From: Actinomycetota bacterium
GTDB lineage: Bacteria; Actinomycetota; Thermoleophilia; Solirubrobacterales; 70-9
Assembly (NCBI GenBank): GCA_030917845.1
Contig: JAUPTY010000007.1
Coordinates: forward strand, 1 to 32,146
Direction of reading: 5' to 3'
DNA: 32,146 nt
The position numbers and the translations under genes were made by a program. The notes under the pieces were generated by a model. It had not been told where the DNA came from, did no database searches, and worked only from the letters and a program-made list of their open reading frames with translations. Of this stretch, positions 8,998 through 18,128 are shown one piece after another; the stretch's first letter is position 1; each line of letters starts with the position of its first letter.

Positions 8998-10373
8998 CAG
9001 GGCACCTGCGCGGGGTCGCATTTGCCGGTCAGGTTGCCGTTGTCCAGGAAGGGGTTGGACCCGGCGATCGGCTGGGAAGCGCCGCCCGGGCAACGCTGGA
9101 TGCCGGTGATCACGTCAAGCCCGCCATAGACCTCGGTATCGGCCGGCTGGATCGCGTTGCCGTTCAGCTGGAAGATTCCGGTGGCGGTAGGTGTGACCTT
9201 GGCGTACGGACCGTTCGCGTCGTAGCTGGCAGTCAGCGAACCGATCTTGGCGAATGAGCTGAAGATGTCCGGGGCGTAGGCGCGGGCTTCCGACACTTCT
9301 TCCTGGTTGGCGTCGAGGGCCCTGACGATCGCGTTCACGGCCGGCGCCGCCTTCGGATGGAGCGGAATCAGGTCGGAAAGCAGGTCCGAGGTGTCGTTGT
9401 TCGGACCGGGACGGCCGGCTGCTGTGGCCAGAGCATTGAAGACCGGACGGGCCCGGACCAGCACCGGGCGCAGATCGTTCTTCAGATAGTTGGCGAGTCC
9501 GGCGTCGGCAGCGCGATTGGAGGCGGCGATCATCGGCTCGACGTCATCAAGTGCGACCCGCAAGTTGGCCAGGGTCGTATTGCCCTGGCGCAGGGTCGGT
9601 GCCAATTCATCGAGGGCCAGAGCAAGCGAATCGTTGTTGTCGGCGATTGCCCCGAGAGCCTTGTTCGAGTTGCTGACCAGCTCGGTCAGCTGGGGAGCCA
9701 CTTCGGAGAGGTTGGTCACGAATTTCGATGTGTTGCCGACGAACTGGTCGAGGCGCGTGTCCTGGTCGGCAAGTTCGGCCATCAGGCGCTGAGTGCTCGA
9801 GAAAGCGGCTCCGCTGTACTTGAAGGTCTGGCTCGCGCCCTCGGCTCCCTCGCCTGCGTAAATCGCCGAGATGCCCTGGATCCAGTTCGACCAGCCGTTT
9901 CTGGTGCTCTCGTCAAAGGTGTCGAAGAACTGGTCCAGCTCGACGGCGGTGGCGGTGACGCCTTCGCCGAAGAGGTGGCCCTCTTCAACCACGGGTTCGT
10001 TGTCGGGACCGGGCGAAATCGAGATGTAGTGATTATGGAGCGAGGAGAGTGAACTCTTGCGGATCACGGCCGCCGTGCCCTCGTGGAGTTCACGGTCGAC
10101 TTCAACTTCCATCTCGACCATCATGTTGTCGGTCAGCTCGACCGAGTTGATGGTGCCGATCGGCGAGCCACCGACCATCACGTGGTTGCCGGGAACCATG
10201 CCGCTGGCGCTCTGGAAGGCGAACTTGTACTTGTAGCCGGAGTCACCACTAAAGATCAGCGAGGCGACGAAAACGATCGCAACAACAAGCGCGCCCAGAG
10301 TCACAACTCTGAGCACCGTCGAACTCCGTCCGCGATTGACGCGACTTGGTTTTGCTGGATTGGCAGTCGTCAA
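8997..10373 (-). CDS. MCE/MlaD-domain protein, first of six
   Basis: 458 aa. It opens the array. The start is a TTG at 10373-10371: an in-frame TAG lies three codons upstream, and AGG sits nine bases before the TTG. The membrane helix is at about residues 19-42 (VLRVVTLGALVVAIVFVASL). The MCE domain (about 47-125) contains GNHVMVGGSPIGTINSVEL and the SLHNHYISISPG strand. The helical region reaches about residue 360. The C-terminus has cysteines in RCPGGASQP and GKCDPAQVP. No yrbE permease or Mkl ATPase precedes it; the upstream gene is a secreted hydrolase 85 bases away. The permease partners must therefore be encoded elsewhere, or this array works without them. Confidence 0.9.
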   Translation of the reverse strand: MTTANPAKPSRVNRGRSSTVLRVVTLGALVVAIVFVASLIFSGDSGYKYKFAFQSASGMVPGNHVMVGGSPIGTINSVELTDNMMVEMEVEVDRELHEGTAAVIRKSSLSSLHNHYISISPGPDNEPVVEEGHLFGEGVTATAVELDQFFDTFDESTRNGWSNWIQGISAIYAGEGAEGASQTFKYSGAAFSSTQRLMAELADQDTRLDQFVGNTSKFVTNLSEVAPQLTELVSNSNKALGAIADNNDSLALALDELAPTLRQGNTTLANLRVALDDVEPMIAASNRAADAGLANYLKNDLRPVLVRARPVFNALATAAGRPGPNNDTSDLLSDLIPLHPKAAPAVNAIVRALDANQEEVSEARAYAPDIFSSFAKIGSLTASYDANGPYAKVTPTATGIFQLNGNAIQPADTEVYGGLDVITGIQRCPGGASQPIAGSNPFLDNGNLTGKCDPAQVP

Positions 10374-10458
10374 TCTGAGCTACCTGGTGATTCTCCCCAC
10401 CAAAGAAGCCTCCTTCCTGCGCGCATGTTACTTGAGCGCCCGGCGTAACAACCTTTCC
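10374..10458 (-). promoter_or_regulatory. Gap before the mce array with an inverted repeat
   Basis: The 85-base gap holds a 6-base inverted repeat TGTTAC/GTAACA (10426-10431, 10445-10450), which could be an operator. AGGAGG lies on the minus strand near 10410-10415, followed 5 bases later by a seven-codon TTG-initiated frame that ends seven bases before the mce start. No convincing -35/-10 pair was found, so the array could also be read through from the hydrolase gene. Confidence 0.3.
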
Positions 10459-13053
10459 TCAAGGGCCGGTCCATCCGCCAGCGAGGCAGAGACCGGGAGC
10501 ACACGGATTGGTGACCGCCCCGTTGACCCTCAGGAAGCCGTCGATCATCTCGATCGCGGTGTCGGTTACCCGCGGGTGTTCATGCGGATCTTCACCGGCC
10601 AGCGGCGGCGTATTGGTCAGTGGTGGCGGGTCGGTTCCGACCATCCCGTCGGGGCCGGGACCGGGCCTCAGCGGGCCGCTGTCCCAGTAGGCGACAGCCG
10701 AGCCGTAGTGCGGGAAAGTGGTCACCGGTTCGATGCCCCAATCACCGTCCACCCCGGGCCAGCGGCTTTCCGACACGAAAGGCGTGATCGCCCTGGCCCC
10801 GATCGTGCGGGCCTCGACGTTTGTCTGCCAGTTGGTGACCAGATGGTCCCCGAAGGCGGTGTCCATCAGCACCTGATGCGGCGGCGTACCCGGCAGCGGG
10901 TCATCGGTCATCCGGTGCGCGTATCCGTTCGGCTCGCCCCGGTCCCAAAGCATCTGGGCGATGCCCAGCGCCAGAGGTCGCTCGATCTGGTTCGGGTAGG
11001 CGGGGTCGAAGAAAGCGGAGTAGGTGTCCCAGGAACCGGACCGGGTCAGCAGCACCGAGTAATTCATCGCGGCAACTCCGAGCGCTCCCTTGTCGAAGTC
11101 CGGGGCGAGTGCCATCAGGGCCCCACCCATGATTCCGCCCTGGCTGATCCCGCGGTACCAGGCCCGGACGTTCGGCCCTGTGACGATCGCCGGGTCAAGG
11201 GTGCTGTTTCCAGGCACGACCGCATCGGGGTCACCCCCGGGAACGTCGGAGGGATCGGGCAGTCCGGAATCGATCCGGAAGGCGGCCTTCGAGACCAGTC
11301 CGTCCGGGTGGATCATGAGCCGTCCGAGGAAAAGCTCGTTCAGCAGTCCCTGCTGGAGGCGGTCGGCCACCTGGGGGAACTTCGTCAGGTTCATCAGGGC
11401 ACCGACCACGGTGACCGCATCCCCGGTCGACATGCCGATTTCGTCGGTGCCGCAGATCGTGAATCCGCGGGCGGCGGTCTTTCGCTGCGCTCCGGCGTTG
11501 ATTTCGCCACCGATCGTGCCCATCAGTCCGTGGCCGTAGACGATCGCCCGGCCGCGAAGTCCCAGCGCCGGCAGGTCCCCGGGGTCGATCGCATCGGGAT
11601 CGGTGATCACCTTTGGCACCACACATTCGAAATTCGCGCTGTAAGTGCCATTCGCGCGCGGCACCCCCTCCTCGTCGAGGTTCATGGTGGCTCCGGTCGC
11701 GCACTCGTTGGAGTCGGACGGGTGGTCGAGGAAGCAGGGGACCTCGAAGCTGCCCTTGATCCGGCGGGCGATCTCGCTGTTGGGATTGGCCTCGACCGAA
11801 TCGACGGTGAATTCAGGGGCGGTTCCCTGCGCGACCCGGTCGGCGAGGTCGGTGTCTCCGAGCTGGGCGAAGGCCTGGTCCCTCATCGCAAGTGCCCGGC
11901 CGCTGTTGTTCTCGTCGCTGGCGGTAGTGAAGTCCCATGCCAGATAGAGGTTCGACCGCCTGATGCCGGCCGCGCGAAGCCGTTTGAAGATGTCCTCGTA
12001 GAAGGAGCGCCTCCCGTTGATCCTCGAGTCGGTCGAGTTCAGGAAGTCCCGGTAGTAGCGGAAGCCTGCCGGTGCCTTCAGCACGGTTCCAAGCGCATCC
12101 TTGAGGTTGCGCAGCACCACGATGTATCTGGCCGCCGGTTCGAAGTTGACCATCGGGTGAATGACCAGGTTGGTCGCGCCCGGCGAGCTCGCGTTTGAAT
12201 CAATTTCGACCCAGATAGGGTGACGCTCGCGGGTTCGGGCGTCGAGCACGATCACCGGCGCGGACCCGGAGAGATACTGCGAAGGGTCGGCGAGGCCGAC
12301 TGGGTTCGTCTGGAGGAGTGCTGCCGGATTGTCCAGCCCTGGCACCCGGACGGTGATCGCCTGGCCGTGACTGAATCCGTCACTGCTCGAATAAGGAGCC
12401 GGATCGATGCGCACCCCGCCGGAGTTGGCCGGCATCGCGTCTTCCGTGAAGTTGATCCGCCGGCCCGTTTCGGTGGCACTGTCAGCCAGCGTGTAGTAGT
12501 TGTCCGGGAACGGCGACATGCAGATGTCGGGATCCGGCGCCACGACGAAGTTGCAGTCCGCAGCCCGGGAAAGATCGACCGGCTCAGCCCGGCAATCTGC
12601 GGTCTGCCGGGCCATCGCCCGGGCCCGGCCGAGCACGTTGCCGGCTTTGACCTTGATGTCCCGGTCCTGGCAGGTCGCAACCTGGGTCAATCCGGTCGCG
12701 GTTACCTTCAAGTTGATTTCCCGCCACTGGCCAGCCCGTTTGAATCTGGGCCAGGCGACCTGGGTCAAGGGCTTGTAGACGCCTTTGCGGTCGAAGGTCG
12801 CGGAAAGTGCGCGAACCCGGATCGTTCCCTTGCGATTTGACCGGACCTTCACCTTGAGCACGCCCCGGTTCAGCATCGGGTTCTGGCCGGCTTCGACTAC
12901 GCTGGCCTGGATCTTGACCTTGGGGGTCGGCTTCGCGTCCGCAGGCAGAGCAAGCAGCGCCGTCGCAGCGACTGACATGAGTGTGAGGGCTGAGAACAGC
13001 CCGATCATCTTTCGAAAGCTGATCAGCATCTTCCCTGTGCCGGCCTTCCTCAC
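10459..13053 (-). CDS. Secreted alpha/beta-hydrolase-like protein
   Basis: 864 aa. A Sec signal peptide ends near residue 40 (ALLALPADAKP). Residues 45-150 form a Lys-rich beta domain. The rest resembles large secreted lipase/esterase-like alpha/beta-hydrolases: an oxyanion-type turn GRAIVYGHGLMGT, a nucleophile elbow YRGISQGGIMGG (Gly-x-Ser-x-Gly), a likely acid region near the C-terminal third and an AFGDHLV histidine. The ester or lipid substrate is unknown. The GTG at 13053 gives the longest frame; a TAAGTT hexamer lies 10 bases before it. The ATG at 13029 is an alternative that gives a more typical signal peptide. It lies between an M23 peptidase gene (54-base gap) and the mce array (85-base gap), all on one strand. 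A lipid-ester hydrolase next to a lipid importer would be a sensible pair, but this is inference. Confidence 0.75.
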   Translation of the reverse strand: MRKAGTGKMLISFRKMIGLFSALTLMSVAATALLALPADAKPTPKVKIQASVVEAGQNPMLNRGVLKVKVRSNRKGTIRVRALSATFDRKGVYKPLTQVAWPRFKRAGQWREINLKVTATGLTQVATCQDRDIKVKAGNVLGRARAMARQTADCRAEPVDLSRAADCNFVVAPDPDICMSPFPDNYYTLADSATETGRRINFTEDAMPANSGGVRIDPAPYSSSDGFSHGQAITVRVPGLDNPAALLQTNPVGLADPSQYLSGSAPVIVLDARTRERHPIWVEIDSNASSPGATNLVIHPMVNFEPAARYIVVLRNLKDALGTVLKAPAGFRYYRDFLNSTDSRINGRRSFYEDIFKRLRAAGIRRSNLYLAWDFTTASDENNSGRALAMRDQAFAQLGDTDLADRVAQGTAPEFTVDSVEANPNSEIARRIKGSFEVPCFLDHPSDSNECATGATMNLDEEGVPRANGTYSANFECVVPKVITDPDAIDPGDLPALGLRGRAIVYGHGLMGTIGGEINAGAQRKTAARGFTICGTDEIGMSTGDAVTVVGALMNLTKFPQVADRLQQGLLNELFLGRLMIHPDGLVSKAAFRIDSGLPDPSDVPGGDPDAVVPGNSTLDPAIVTGPNVRAWYRGISQGGIMGGALMALAPDFDKGALGVAAMNYSVLLTRSGSWDTYSAFFDPAYPNQIERPLALGIAQMLWDRGEPNGYAHRMTDDPLPGTPPHQVLMDTAFGDHLVTNWQTNVEARTIGARAITPFVSESRWPGVDGDWGIEPVTTFPHYGSAVAYWDSGPLRPGPGPDGMVGTDPPPLTNTPPLAGEDPHEHPRVTDTAIEMIDGFLRVNGAVTNPCAPGLCLAGGWTGP

Positions 13054-13107
13054 CCGCCGGTTGAACTTACCAACCCGAACGGCAGCCGGAAGGTGCGAGA
13101 TCCAGGG

Positions 13108-14067
13108 TTACTTGTCAAGCAAAGATCGGAGATAGCCGAGCGGGTCGATCGGGCGGCCCCCGGTCTGCCATGGCCCGACCCAGTATTCGAAATGGAGGTG
13201 GCAACCGTAGGAGCGGCCGGTGTTGCCGACCCTTCCGACCGGGGTCCCTGCCCCGATTACCTGCCCGACTCGCAGCGGCGAGCGCCGGATCATGTGCATG
13301 TAGACGAAATTCGTGTTACTGCCGAAGTTGCGGAGGACGACGTAGTTGCCGCCACCGTCATCCCACTGGTTGTAGACCACCTTTGATTTGCGGATCGCGA
13401 CAAGTCTGGTCCCGCAGGTTGCAGATACGTCCTGGCCCTGGTGGATGTGACCTGGGCGTCCGGCACCGAACCGGGAGCCGGAACTGCCGAAGCTGAAAGG
13501 GCCGCGAACCGGGAAGACCTCGATCGGTATCGCGGAGATCGGGAAGATGCGCAGCTCGCGCGGCGATCGGTTGGAACGGTTGCCGGTCGAATCGATCACG
13601 AAGACGTAGCCGCGAGTTGCCCGCTTGGGGACAGTTACCCGAACGGCTCCACGGCTCCGGGTCCTGATCTTTGCCCGGATCCGGCCGCCCTTGCTGCGGA
13701 AAACCACGCTGGTTGCCCGTTCGAGGTTCTTTCCCTGGATCCCGATGATCGCGCCGCGTGTTGGCCTCGTCGTCGACACGCATTGGCGCAGGCAATTTAT
13801 CCGGTTGATCACCGGGAAACCCGGAATTCCTATCCCGCCACCGGACGCAGTGGAAACGCCGGCCTCGCCTTGCGTTGAGCCAGCGTCGCCGGCCGAAGGA
13901 GCGACAGGGGTAACCGGTGAGTTCTCAAGCGATGCGGTGCCGGCCCCGTCAAGGCTGCGGGCGTTGGCCATCGCAGGTGAAATCACGATCATGGTGAGGG
14001 CCAGGAAGCCGACCACTACGAGCAGAAGACCTGCCGGAGTGATCGTTTTTCGCCGGCCCCTGCGCAT
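13108..14067 (-). CDS. M23 (LytM-type) peptidase with IPT-like domain
   Basis: 319 aa from the ATG at 14067, chosen because AGGAG lies 5 bases upstream; longer frames to 14238 run into the leader. A signal anchor covers about residues 12-35. Residues 40-90 are a Ser/Gly/Thr linker. An IPT/TIG-like beta domain (about 95-170) includes RGAIIGIQGKNLERATSV. The C-terminal peptidase M23 domain (about 200-315) has the zinc ligands in HIHQGQD (His...Asp) and HLHFEYW, plus a GRVGNTGRSYGCHLHF core. Such enzymes cut peptidoglycan cross-bridges, or are scaffold LytM proteins if inactive; here the metal ligands are all present. It probably acts in wall remodelling. It ends 54 bases before the hydrolase gene and is divergent from glnN. 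Confidence 0.85.
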   Translation of the reverse strand: MRRGRRKTITPAGLLLVVVGFLALTMIVISPAMANARSLDGAGTASLENSPVTPVAPSAGDAGSTQGEAGVSTASGGGIGIPGFPVINRINCLRQCVSTTRPTRGAIIGIQGKNLERATSVVFRSKGGRIRAKIRTRSRGAVRVTVPKRATRGYVFVIDSTGNRSNRSPRELRIFPISAIPIEVFPVRGPFSFGSSGSRFGAGRPGHIHQGQDVSATCGTRLVAIRKSKVVYNQWDDGGGNYVVLRNFGSNTNFVYMHMIRRSPLRVGQVIGAGTPVGRVGNTGRSYGCHLHFEYWVGPWQTGGRPIDPLGYLRSLLDK

Positions 14068-14072
14068 TGGGG

Positions 14073-14319
14073 CTCCTCGCATCGTTCGCACCATAACATG
14101 AGTTCTAGACGATGATTGCGTGAGCTGCTGCACACATTGTTGCAAAGCACCCTCATCTGAACGGCGTGTTCGCGAGTCGGGAAGCCAAGCATGTCCCACG
14201 GGAGGGTGCCCCTGAACTAACCTTGTCCTGAGGTACAAGCGACCAGTGAGTCGTCCGGGGATAGCCTGAGATCCGCTTTTCCCTCTAAATCAATCTTGCC
14301 ACCAGGAGGAACTCTCCAG
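14073..14319. promoter_or_regulatory. Divergent control region of M23 peptidase and glnN, with inverted repeat
   Basis: About 250 bases separate the two starts. The glnN ribosome binding site AGGAGG is at 14304-14309, 10 bases before its ATG; the M23 site AGGAG is at 14073-14077 on the minus strand. Between them an 8-base inverted repeat GCACCCTC/GAGGGTGC (14147-14154, 14202-14209) encloses 47 bases that contain a smaller GGGA/TCCC hairpin. In the M23 mRNA this would form a leader stem. I do not recognise a known riboswitch class in it. Confidence 0.35.
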
Positions 14320-16464
14320 ATGACCGCGATTCGCCAGAAGAACGTAACTGCTGCCCAGTGGACAGCCAACGGAAGTGACGTTGCACCCTCTGACCTGACC
14401 AAGGAAGAGAACGTCATATTCGGCAGCAACGTCTTCTCGATCAAGACCCAGAAGGAACGGCTCCCCGCCGACATTTTCGACCGCCTTCAGGGCACCCTCG
14501 AAAGAGGCGAAGCCCTCGACGTGGAGCTCGCTGACGCGGTCGCCGAGGCAATGAAGGACTGGGCGCTTGAAAACGGTGCCACCCATTACACCCACGTCTT
14601 CCAGCCTCTGACCGGCCTGACCGCCGAGAAGCACGACTCGTTCTTCCGGCCGACCAGTGACGGCGGTTCGATCGCCAAGTTCAAGGGCTCCGAGCTGATC
14701 CAGGGCGAGCCCGATGCCTCCTCGTTCCCCACCGGCGGCATCCGCGCCACCTTCGAGGCCCGTGGCTACACCGCCTGGGACCCGACCAGCCCGGCCTTCC
14801 TGCTGGACAACCCCAACGGCACCCTGCTCTGTATTCCCACCGCCTTCGCTTCCTGGACCGGCGAGGCGCTCGATGCCAAGATCCCGCTGCTTCGCTCGAT
14901 GGACGCGCTTTCGCGCTCGGCTGTCAAGGCGCTGAAGCTGCTCGGTGACGAGGAAACCTCCAGGGTCGTGACCACGGTCGGCCCGGAGCAGGAGTACTTC
15001 CTGATCGACGAGCAGTATTATTACGCCCGTCCCGACCTGCTGCTTACCGGCCGCACTCTTTTCGGCGCCCAGCCGGCCAAGGGCCATGAGCTCGACGATC
15101 ATTACTTCGGAGCGATTCCGGAGCGCGTGCTCGCCTACATGATGGACTGCGAGAACGAGCTGGCCAAGCTCGGCGTACCGATCACGACCCGCCACAACGA
15201 GGTCGCCCCGGCCCAGTACGAGGTCGCCCCGATGTTCGAAAACTCGAACGTCGGCTCGGACCACCAGCAGCTGCTGATGCAGGTCCTCCAGAACAAGGCC
15301 CGTGACTACGGCCTGGTCTGCCTGCTCCACGAGAAGCCTTTCGCCGGAGTCAACGGCTCGGGCAAGCACAACAACTGGTCGATGGGCACCGATACCGGCC
15401 ACAACCTGCTTGAACCGGGCGATACCCCGTCGGGGAACCTGAGCTTCCTGTTCTTCTGCGCCGCCGTGATTCAGGCCGTGAACAAGCATCAGGGGCTGCT
15501 GCGGGCGACCGTCGCGAACATCGGACAGGATCATCGTCTCGGCGCCAACGAGGCACCGCCAGCGATCATCTCGGTCTTCCTCGGTGCCGAACTCGAGAAG
15601 GTCTTCAACACCATGGCAGCCGGCGAGGGAGACCCGGACACGCCCGATGCCGCGCTCGATCTCGGTGCTGTGGTCCTGCCGGACCTGCCGCTCGATGGTG
15701 GCGACCGGAACCGGACCTCTCCTTTCGCCTTCACCGGCAACAAGTTCGAGTTCCGGGCCCTCGGTTCCAGCATGTCGCTGGCCTTCACCAACACGGTCCT
15801 CAACACGATTGTCGCCGAGGCGATTGATGACCTGTCAGGCAAGCTGGAAGCGGCCGAGGGTGATCTTGCCGCCAAGGTGATCAAGGTGGTCACCGATTCC
15901 TACGTCGAGAACGCCCGCATCATCTTCAGCGGTGACGGCTACTCGGACGAGTGGCAGGAAGAAGCCGAGAAGCGCGGTCTGAAGAACCTGCGGACCACCC
16001 CGGATGCCCTGCCCGAGGTCGTCGCTCCGTCAACGATCGAGGTCTTCGGCGAGTACAACGTGCTTTCCGAACGCGAGCTCGAAGCCCGCTTCGAGGTCTG
16101 GGTCGAGCAGTACTCGATGAACGCAAACATCGAGGCCGAGACCGCCGCCACGATCGCCCGGACGCAGATCATCCCGGCAGTCGCCAAGCACCTGGTCCTG
16201 CTCGATGACGCGGACGCGGAGCTGCTCGAAAAGGAGAGCCGCGGCCTGTTCAATGAACTGGTCGACAAGACGCTCGCCCTCGAGGACGCCAACGGCTACC
16301 CCGACGGTCTCACCCAGGAAGGCATGGAGCTGGCGCTCTACGCCCGCGACAAGCAGCTCGCCGCGATGAGCGATGTCCGCGAGGTCGCCGACCGGCTCGA
16401 GCGGATCGTCGCCGACAACTACTGGCCGCTGCCGAAGTACTCGGAGATGATGTTCATCAAGTAG
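14320..16464 (+). CDS. glnN: Type III glutamine synthetase
   Basis: 714 aa, within the 700-730 range of GSIII and far longer than GSI. It makes glutamine from glutamate and ammonia using ATP in the cytoplasm. Class-specific sequence includes an N-terminal NVFS region, [13 protein letters not shown], the glutamate/metal-site block [18 protein letters not shown], the active-site run [18 protein letters not shown], the [13 protein letters not shown] segment and the C-terminal [20 protein letters not shown]. The ATG at 14320 has an AGGAGG site 10 bases upstream; an upstream frame start at 14296 was rejected. It is followed by a strong terminator and is monocistronic. No GlnB, GlnK or GlnE gene is nearby. 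GSIII is known from Bacteroides and cyanobacteria and occurs patchily in actinobacteria. Confidence 0.95.
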   Translation: MTAIRQKNVTAAQWTANGSDVAPSDLTKEENVIFGSNVFSIKTQKERLPADIFDRLQGTLERGEALDVELADAVAEAMKDWALENGATHYTHVFQPLTGLTAEKHDSFFRPTSDGGSIAKFKGSELIQGEPDASSFPTGGIRATFEARGYTAWDPTSPAFLLDNPNGTLLCIPTAFASWTGEALDAKIPLLRSMDALSRSAVKALKLLGDEETSRVVTTVGPEQEYFLIDEQYYYARPDLLLTGRTLFGAQPAKGHELDDHYFGAIPERVLAYMMDCENELAKLGVPITTRHNEVAPAQYEVAPMFENSNVGSDHQQLLMQVLQNKARDYGLVCLLHEKPFAGVNGSGKHNNWSMGTDTGHNLLEPGDTPSGNLSFLFFCAAVIQAVNKHQGLLRATVANIGQDHRLGANEAPPAIISVFLGAELEKVFNTMAAGEGDPDTPDAALDLGAVVLPDLPLDGGDRNRTSPFAFTGNKFEFRALGSSMSLAFTNTVLNTIVAEAIDDLSGKLEAAEGDLAAKVIKVVTDSYVENARIIFSGDGYSDEWQEEAEKRGLKNLRTTPDALPEVVAPSTIEVFGEYNVLSERELEARFEVWVEQYSMNANIEAETAATIARTQIIPAVAKHLVLLDDADAELLEKESRGLFNELVDKTLALEDANGYPDGLTQEGMELALYARDKQLAAMSDVREVADRLERIVADNYWPLPKYSEMMFIK

Positions 16465-16510
16465 CGCAAGCGGTCCAATCGCTTCTCCTCGGGGGAAACG
16501 AGGAACACGA

Positions 16511-16540
16511 GACGCCCCGGCTCCGGCCGGGGCGTTTCTC
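16511..16540 (+). terminator. Rho-independent terminator of glnN
   Basis: A 9-base stem ACGCCCCGG/CCGGGGCGT (16512-16520, 16527-16535) with a 6-base loop is followed by TTCTCGTT. It lies about 47 bases after the glnN stop. The minus-strand 2TM gene ends at 16624 and may also use the hairpin, although its U tail is weaker in that direction. Confidence 0.8.
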
Positions 16541-16623
16541 GTTAAGCGGGTCGGACCAGGCCTGTCCAGCCGGGTTGGCCGAACCGGGTGTCAGGCGCCG
16601 GGCCGGGCCGGCCAGACCGGAAC

Positions 16624-16923
16624 TCAGGCGCCGCCGGGTCCGCCGTCGCGGTTGATCTTTTCCATCTCGGCCTGGATCTTGTCCTCGGGAATGCCGGACT
16701 GTTTGTAGGCGGTCCACCAGTTCGGGATGATTCCGAAGATGCCCCAGGCGACGATCGGGATCGCCGGCCAGAAGAAGTTGTCGGTTCCGGACCAGGCCCA
16801 GATCGCGACCATGAGCACGCTGACTCCGAAGTAGATCGCCAGGTGAGCAAGAAAGTCCCGCTTGGCTTCCAGTCGACTGATCGCCTGTTGCCTGAGGTCA
16901 TGTTTCGGTTCACTGGCTTCCAT
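16624..16923 (-). CDS. Small 2TM-domain membrane protein
   Basis: 99 aa. Residues 1-25 are charged and helical (MEASEPKHDLRQQAISRLEA). Two membrane helices follow, about 27-48 (LAHLAIYFGVSVLMVAIWAW) and 55-75 (FFWPAIPIVAWGIFGIIPNW), then a short acidic cytoplasmic tail. This matches the small 2TM family (pfam 2TM domain), which occurs alone or fused to signalling domains; its function is unknown. The ATG at 16923 has AAAGG 6 bases upstream. A longer frame to 17028 would run through the palindrome at 16996-17038 and was rejected. Confidence 0.75.
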   Translation of the reverse strand: MEASEPKHDLRQQAISRLEAKRDFLAHLAIYFGVSVLMVAIWAWSGTDNFFWPAIPIVAWGIFGIIPNWWTAYKQSGIPEDKIQAEMEKINRDGGPGGA

Positions 16924-16995
16924 TGACGGCCTTTCCGTACGGGTCCCGATTTCGGAGACATCGTAGCCCTCCTCCCGGTTCAGACGATTGGCTTT

Positions 16996-17038
16996 CTGAT
17001 GGCGATGTTCCACCGAATCGGTGGGCAAACGCCCTCAG
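16996..17038. repeat. Imperfect palindrome, copy 1
   Basis: Two 21-base arms (16996-17016 and 17018-17038) with 16 Watson-Crick pairs around a one-base centre. The right half (17011-17041) is identical at 26 of 31 positions to 18201-18231 beyond the AbiEi-like gene. It lies 25 bases after the stop of the AbiEi-like gene. Two differences from copy 2 are compensated in the opposite arm. Confidence 0.75.
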
Positions 17039-17062
17039 AAGCCCCGACCGAGGGGATGCCCT

Positions 17063-18094
17063 TCAGGCACCAGTCCCGGTTTGTGCCTCATGGGCCTTGA
17101 GCGTGAAGCACTTTTCCCTTTCCATCTTGATGATCCTTGCTACCCGTTCGGGATCCTCAATGATTTCCTCGCTCGAGAACCGGATTACCTGCCGGACTCT
17201 TTGACGCAGTTCGTTCTCCCGGTAGGAGTCGTCCAGGAAGGCGAGCCTTCCGGTGTGGGTTTCAGCCCCGTCGACTTCGACGAGGAGACCGCAATCTTCA
17301 TAGAAGAAATCGGGGTAGTAGCGGCCCATTGGCTTATTGACGACGGGATTGCCGAGGTCGAAGTCCCGGTTGATCTCCACCATCAGGGCTTCGATGAGCG
17401 TGCGAGCATCCTTCGTGTCGGGATGCCGCCGCCGGACAAGAGCCCGATTCCTCTCCGTCCCCTTCCACCCCTTTCCGAGGCTCTCGCACCGGAGCAGATC
17501 CGATTCGTTCAAGAACCCCTGCATGTCGGCCTGCTTGAAGGCGTTCGACAATGCCCTGTCGGGGAGAATCGCCGACAGGTCAACGAACAGCCGGGCAACG
17601 TTCATCACCGGGATGCCGTGCCTGCGGGTTCGATCGACTTTCGGCAGATGCCTGCTTCCGCGTACCACCGCCCTCTGCCTGCCCTTGACCCCTGGTCCCT
17701 CAAGCCAGAACTCTCGTCGTTTCTGGCCTACCGGGCGAACAACATCAATCACTCCTTTGTGATCAAGAAGGCCCCAAAGGTCGGCAGCCGCCCTGCCGGC
17801 CACGACCGAGCCCTCACCGGTGGCCAGCGTGGCTGCCATGCACATTGCACGACGACCTTCGATCGGCCGTCCCACGGCGTAGACCCCGAGGCGATCACCA
17901 GCCGGTAGCAGCCGCCCGTTCGCGATCCTGACATCGATCATCCGCCCCGAGATGTCCAGATCAAGCAGCTGGGTCCGGGTCACCATCCCGTACTGGTGAC
18001 CGGCAAGGTGGAGAACTTCCGATGAGGAGGGACGGTCCAATCCACGCGGTCCTTTCCTGATTCGCGACGCAGTTCGAGTTCGTCGCCCGAGCAT
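17063..18094 (-). CDS. AbiEi-like winged-helix protein with DUF559 nuclease-like domain
   Basis: About 343 aa from the ATG at 18094, which has GAGGT about 9 bases upstream; a TTG at 18175 would extend the frame through a tandem repeat. The N-terminal third (about residues 18-90) looks like the AbiEi-type winged helix: VLHLAGHQYGMVTRTQLLDL, then SGRMIDVRIANGRLLP and GVYAVG. The middle includes AATLATGEGSVVAGRAAADL, as in AbiEi-like proteins. The C-terminal 90 residues resemble DUF559/Vsr-like PD-(D/E)XK nucleases: YYPDFFYEDCGLLVEVDG gives Asp and the Glu-x-Asp pair, followed by RQRVRQVIRFSSEEI. AbiEi is the antitoxin of the AbiE phage-defence pair, but no AbiEii toxin lies beside it. Such fused proteins are common in actinobacteria and their function is not established. 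Confidence 0.7.
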   Translation of the reverse strand: MLGRRTRTASRIRKGPRGLDRPSSSEVLHLAGHQYGMVTRTQLLDLDISGRMIDVRIANGRLLPAGDRLGVYAVGRPIEGRRAMCMAATLATGEGSVVAGRAAADLWGLLDHKGVIDVVRPVGQKRREFWLEGPGVKGRQRAVVRGSRHLPKVDRTRRHGIPVMNVARLFVDLSAILPDRALSNAFKQADMQGFLNESDLLRCESLGKGWKGTERNRALVRRRHPDTKDARTLIEALMVEINRDFDLGNPVVNKPMGRYYPDFFYEDCGLLVEVDGAETHTGRLAFLDDSYRENELRQRVRQVIRFSSEEIIEDPERVARIIKMEREKCFTLKAHEAQTGTGA

Positions 18095-18128
18095 GCCGGG
18101 TATGACCTCAAATGTGGGTGACGACTGA

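Noticed and set aside
10336-12198. Long 620-codon open frame on the plus strand
   Set aside because: It lies wholly opposite the secreted hydrolase gene, is rich in Arg/Gly/His/Asp as expected for antisense frames in GC-rich DNA, and has no recognisable domain.
14073-14260. c-di-AMP (ydaO) riboswitch before the M23 gene
   Set aside because: The conserved GGGGUGAAUC-type and CAGCUAAC-type core segments could not be found on the M23 strand.
14290-15534. 414-codon minus-strand frame opposite glnN
   Set aside because: It mirrors the codon pattern of the glutamine synthetase gene and shows no domain; it is a shadow frame.
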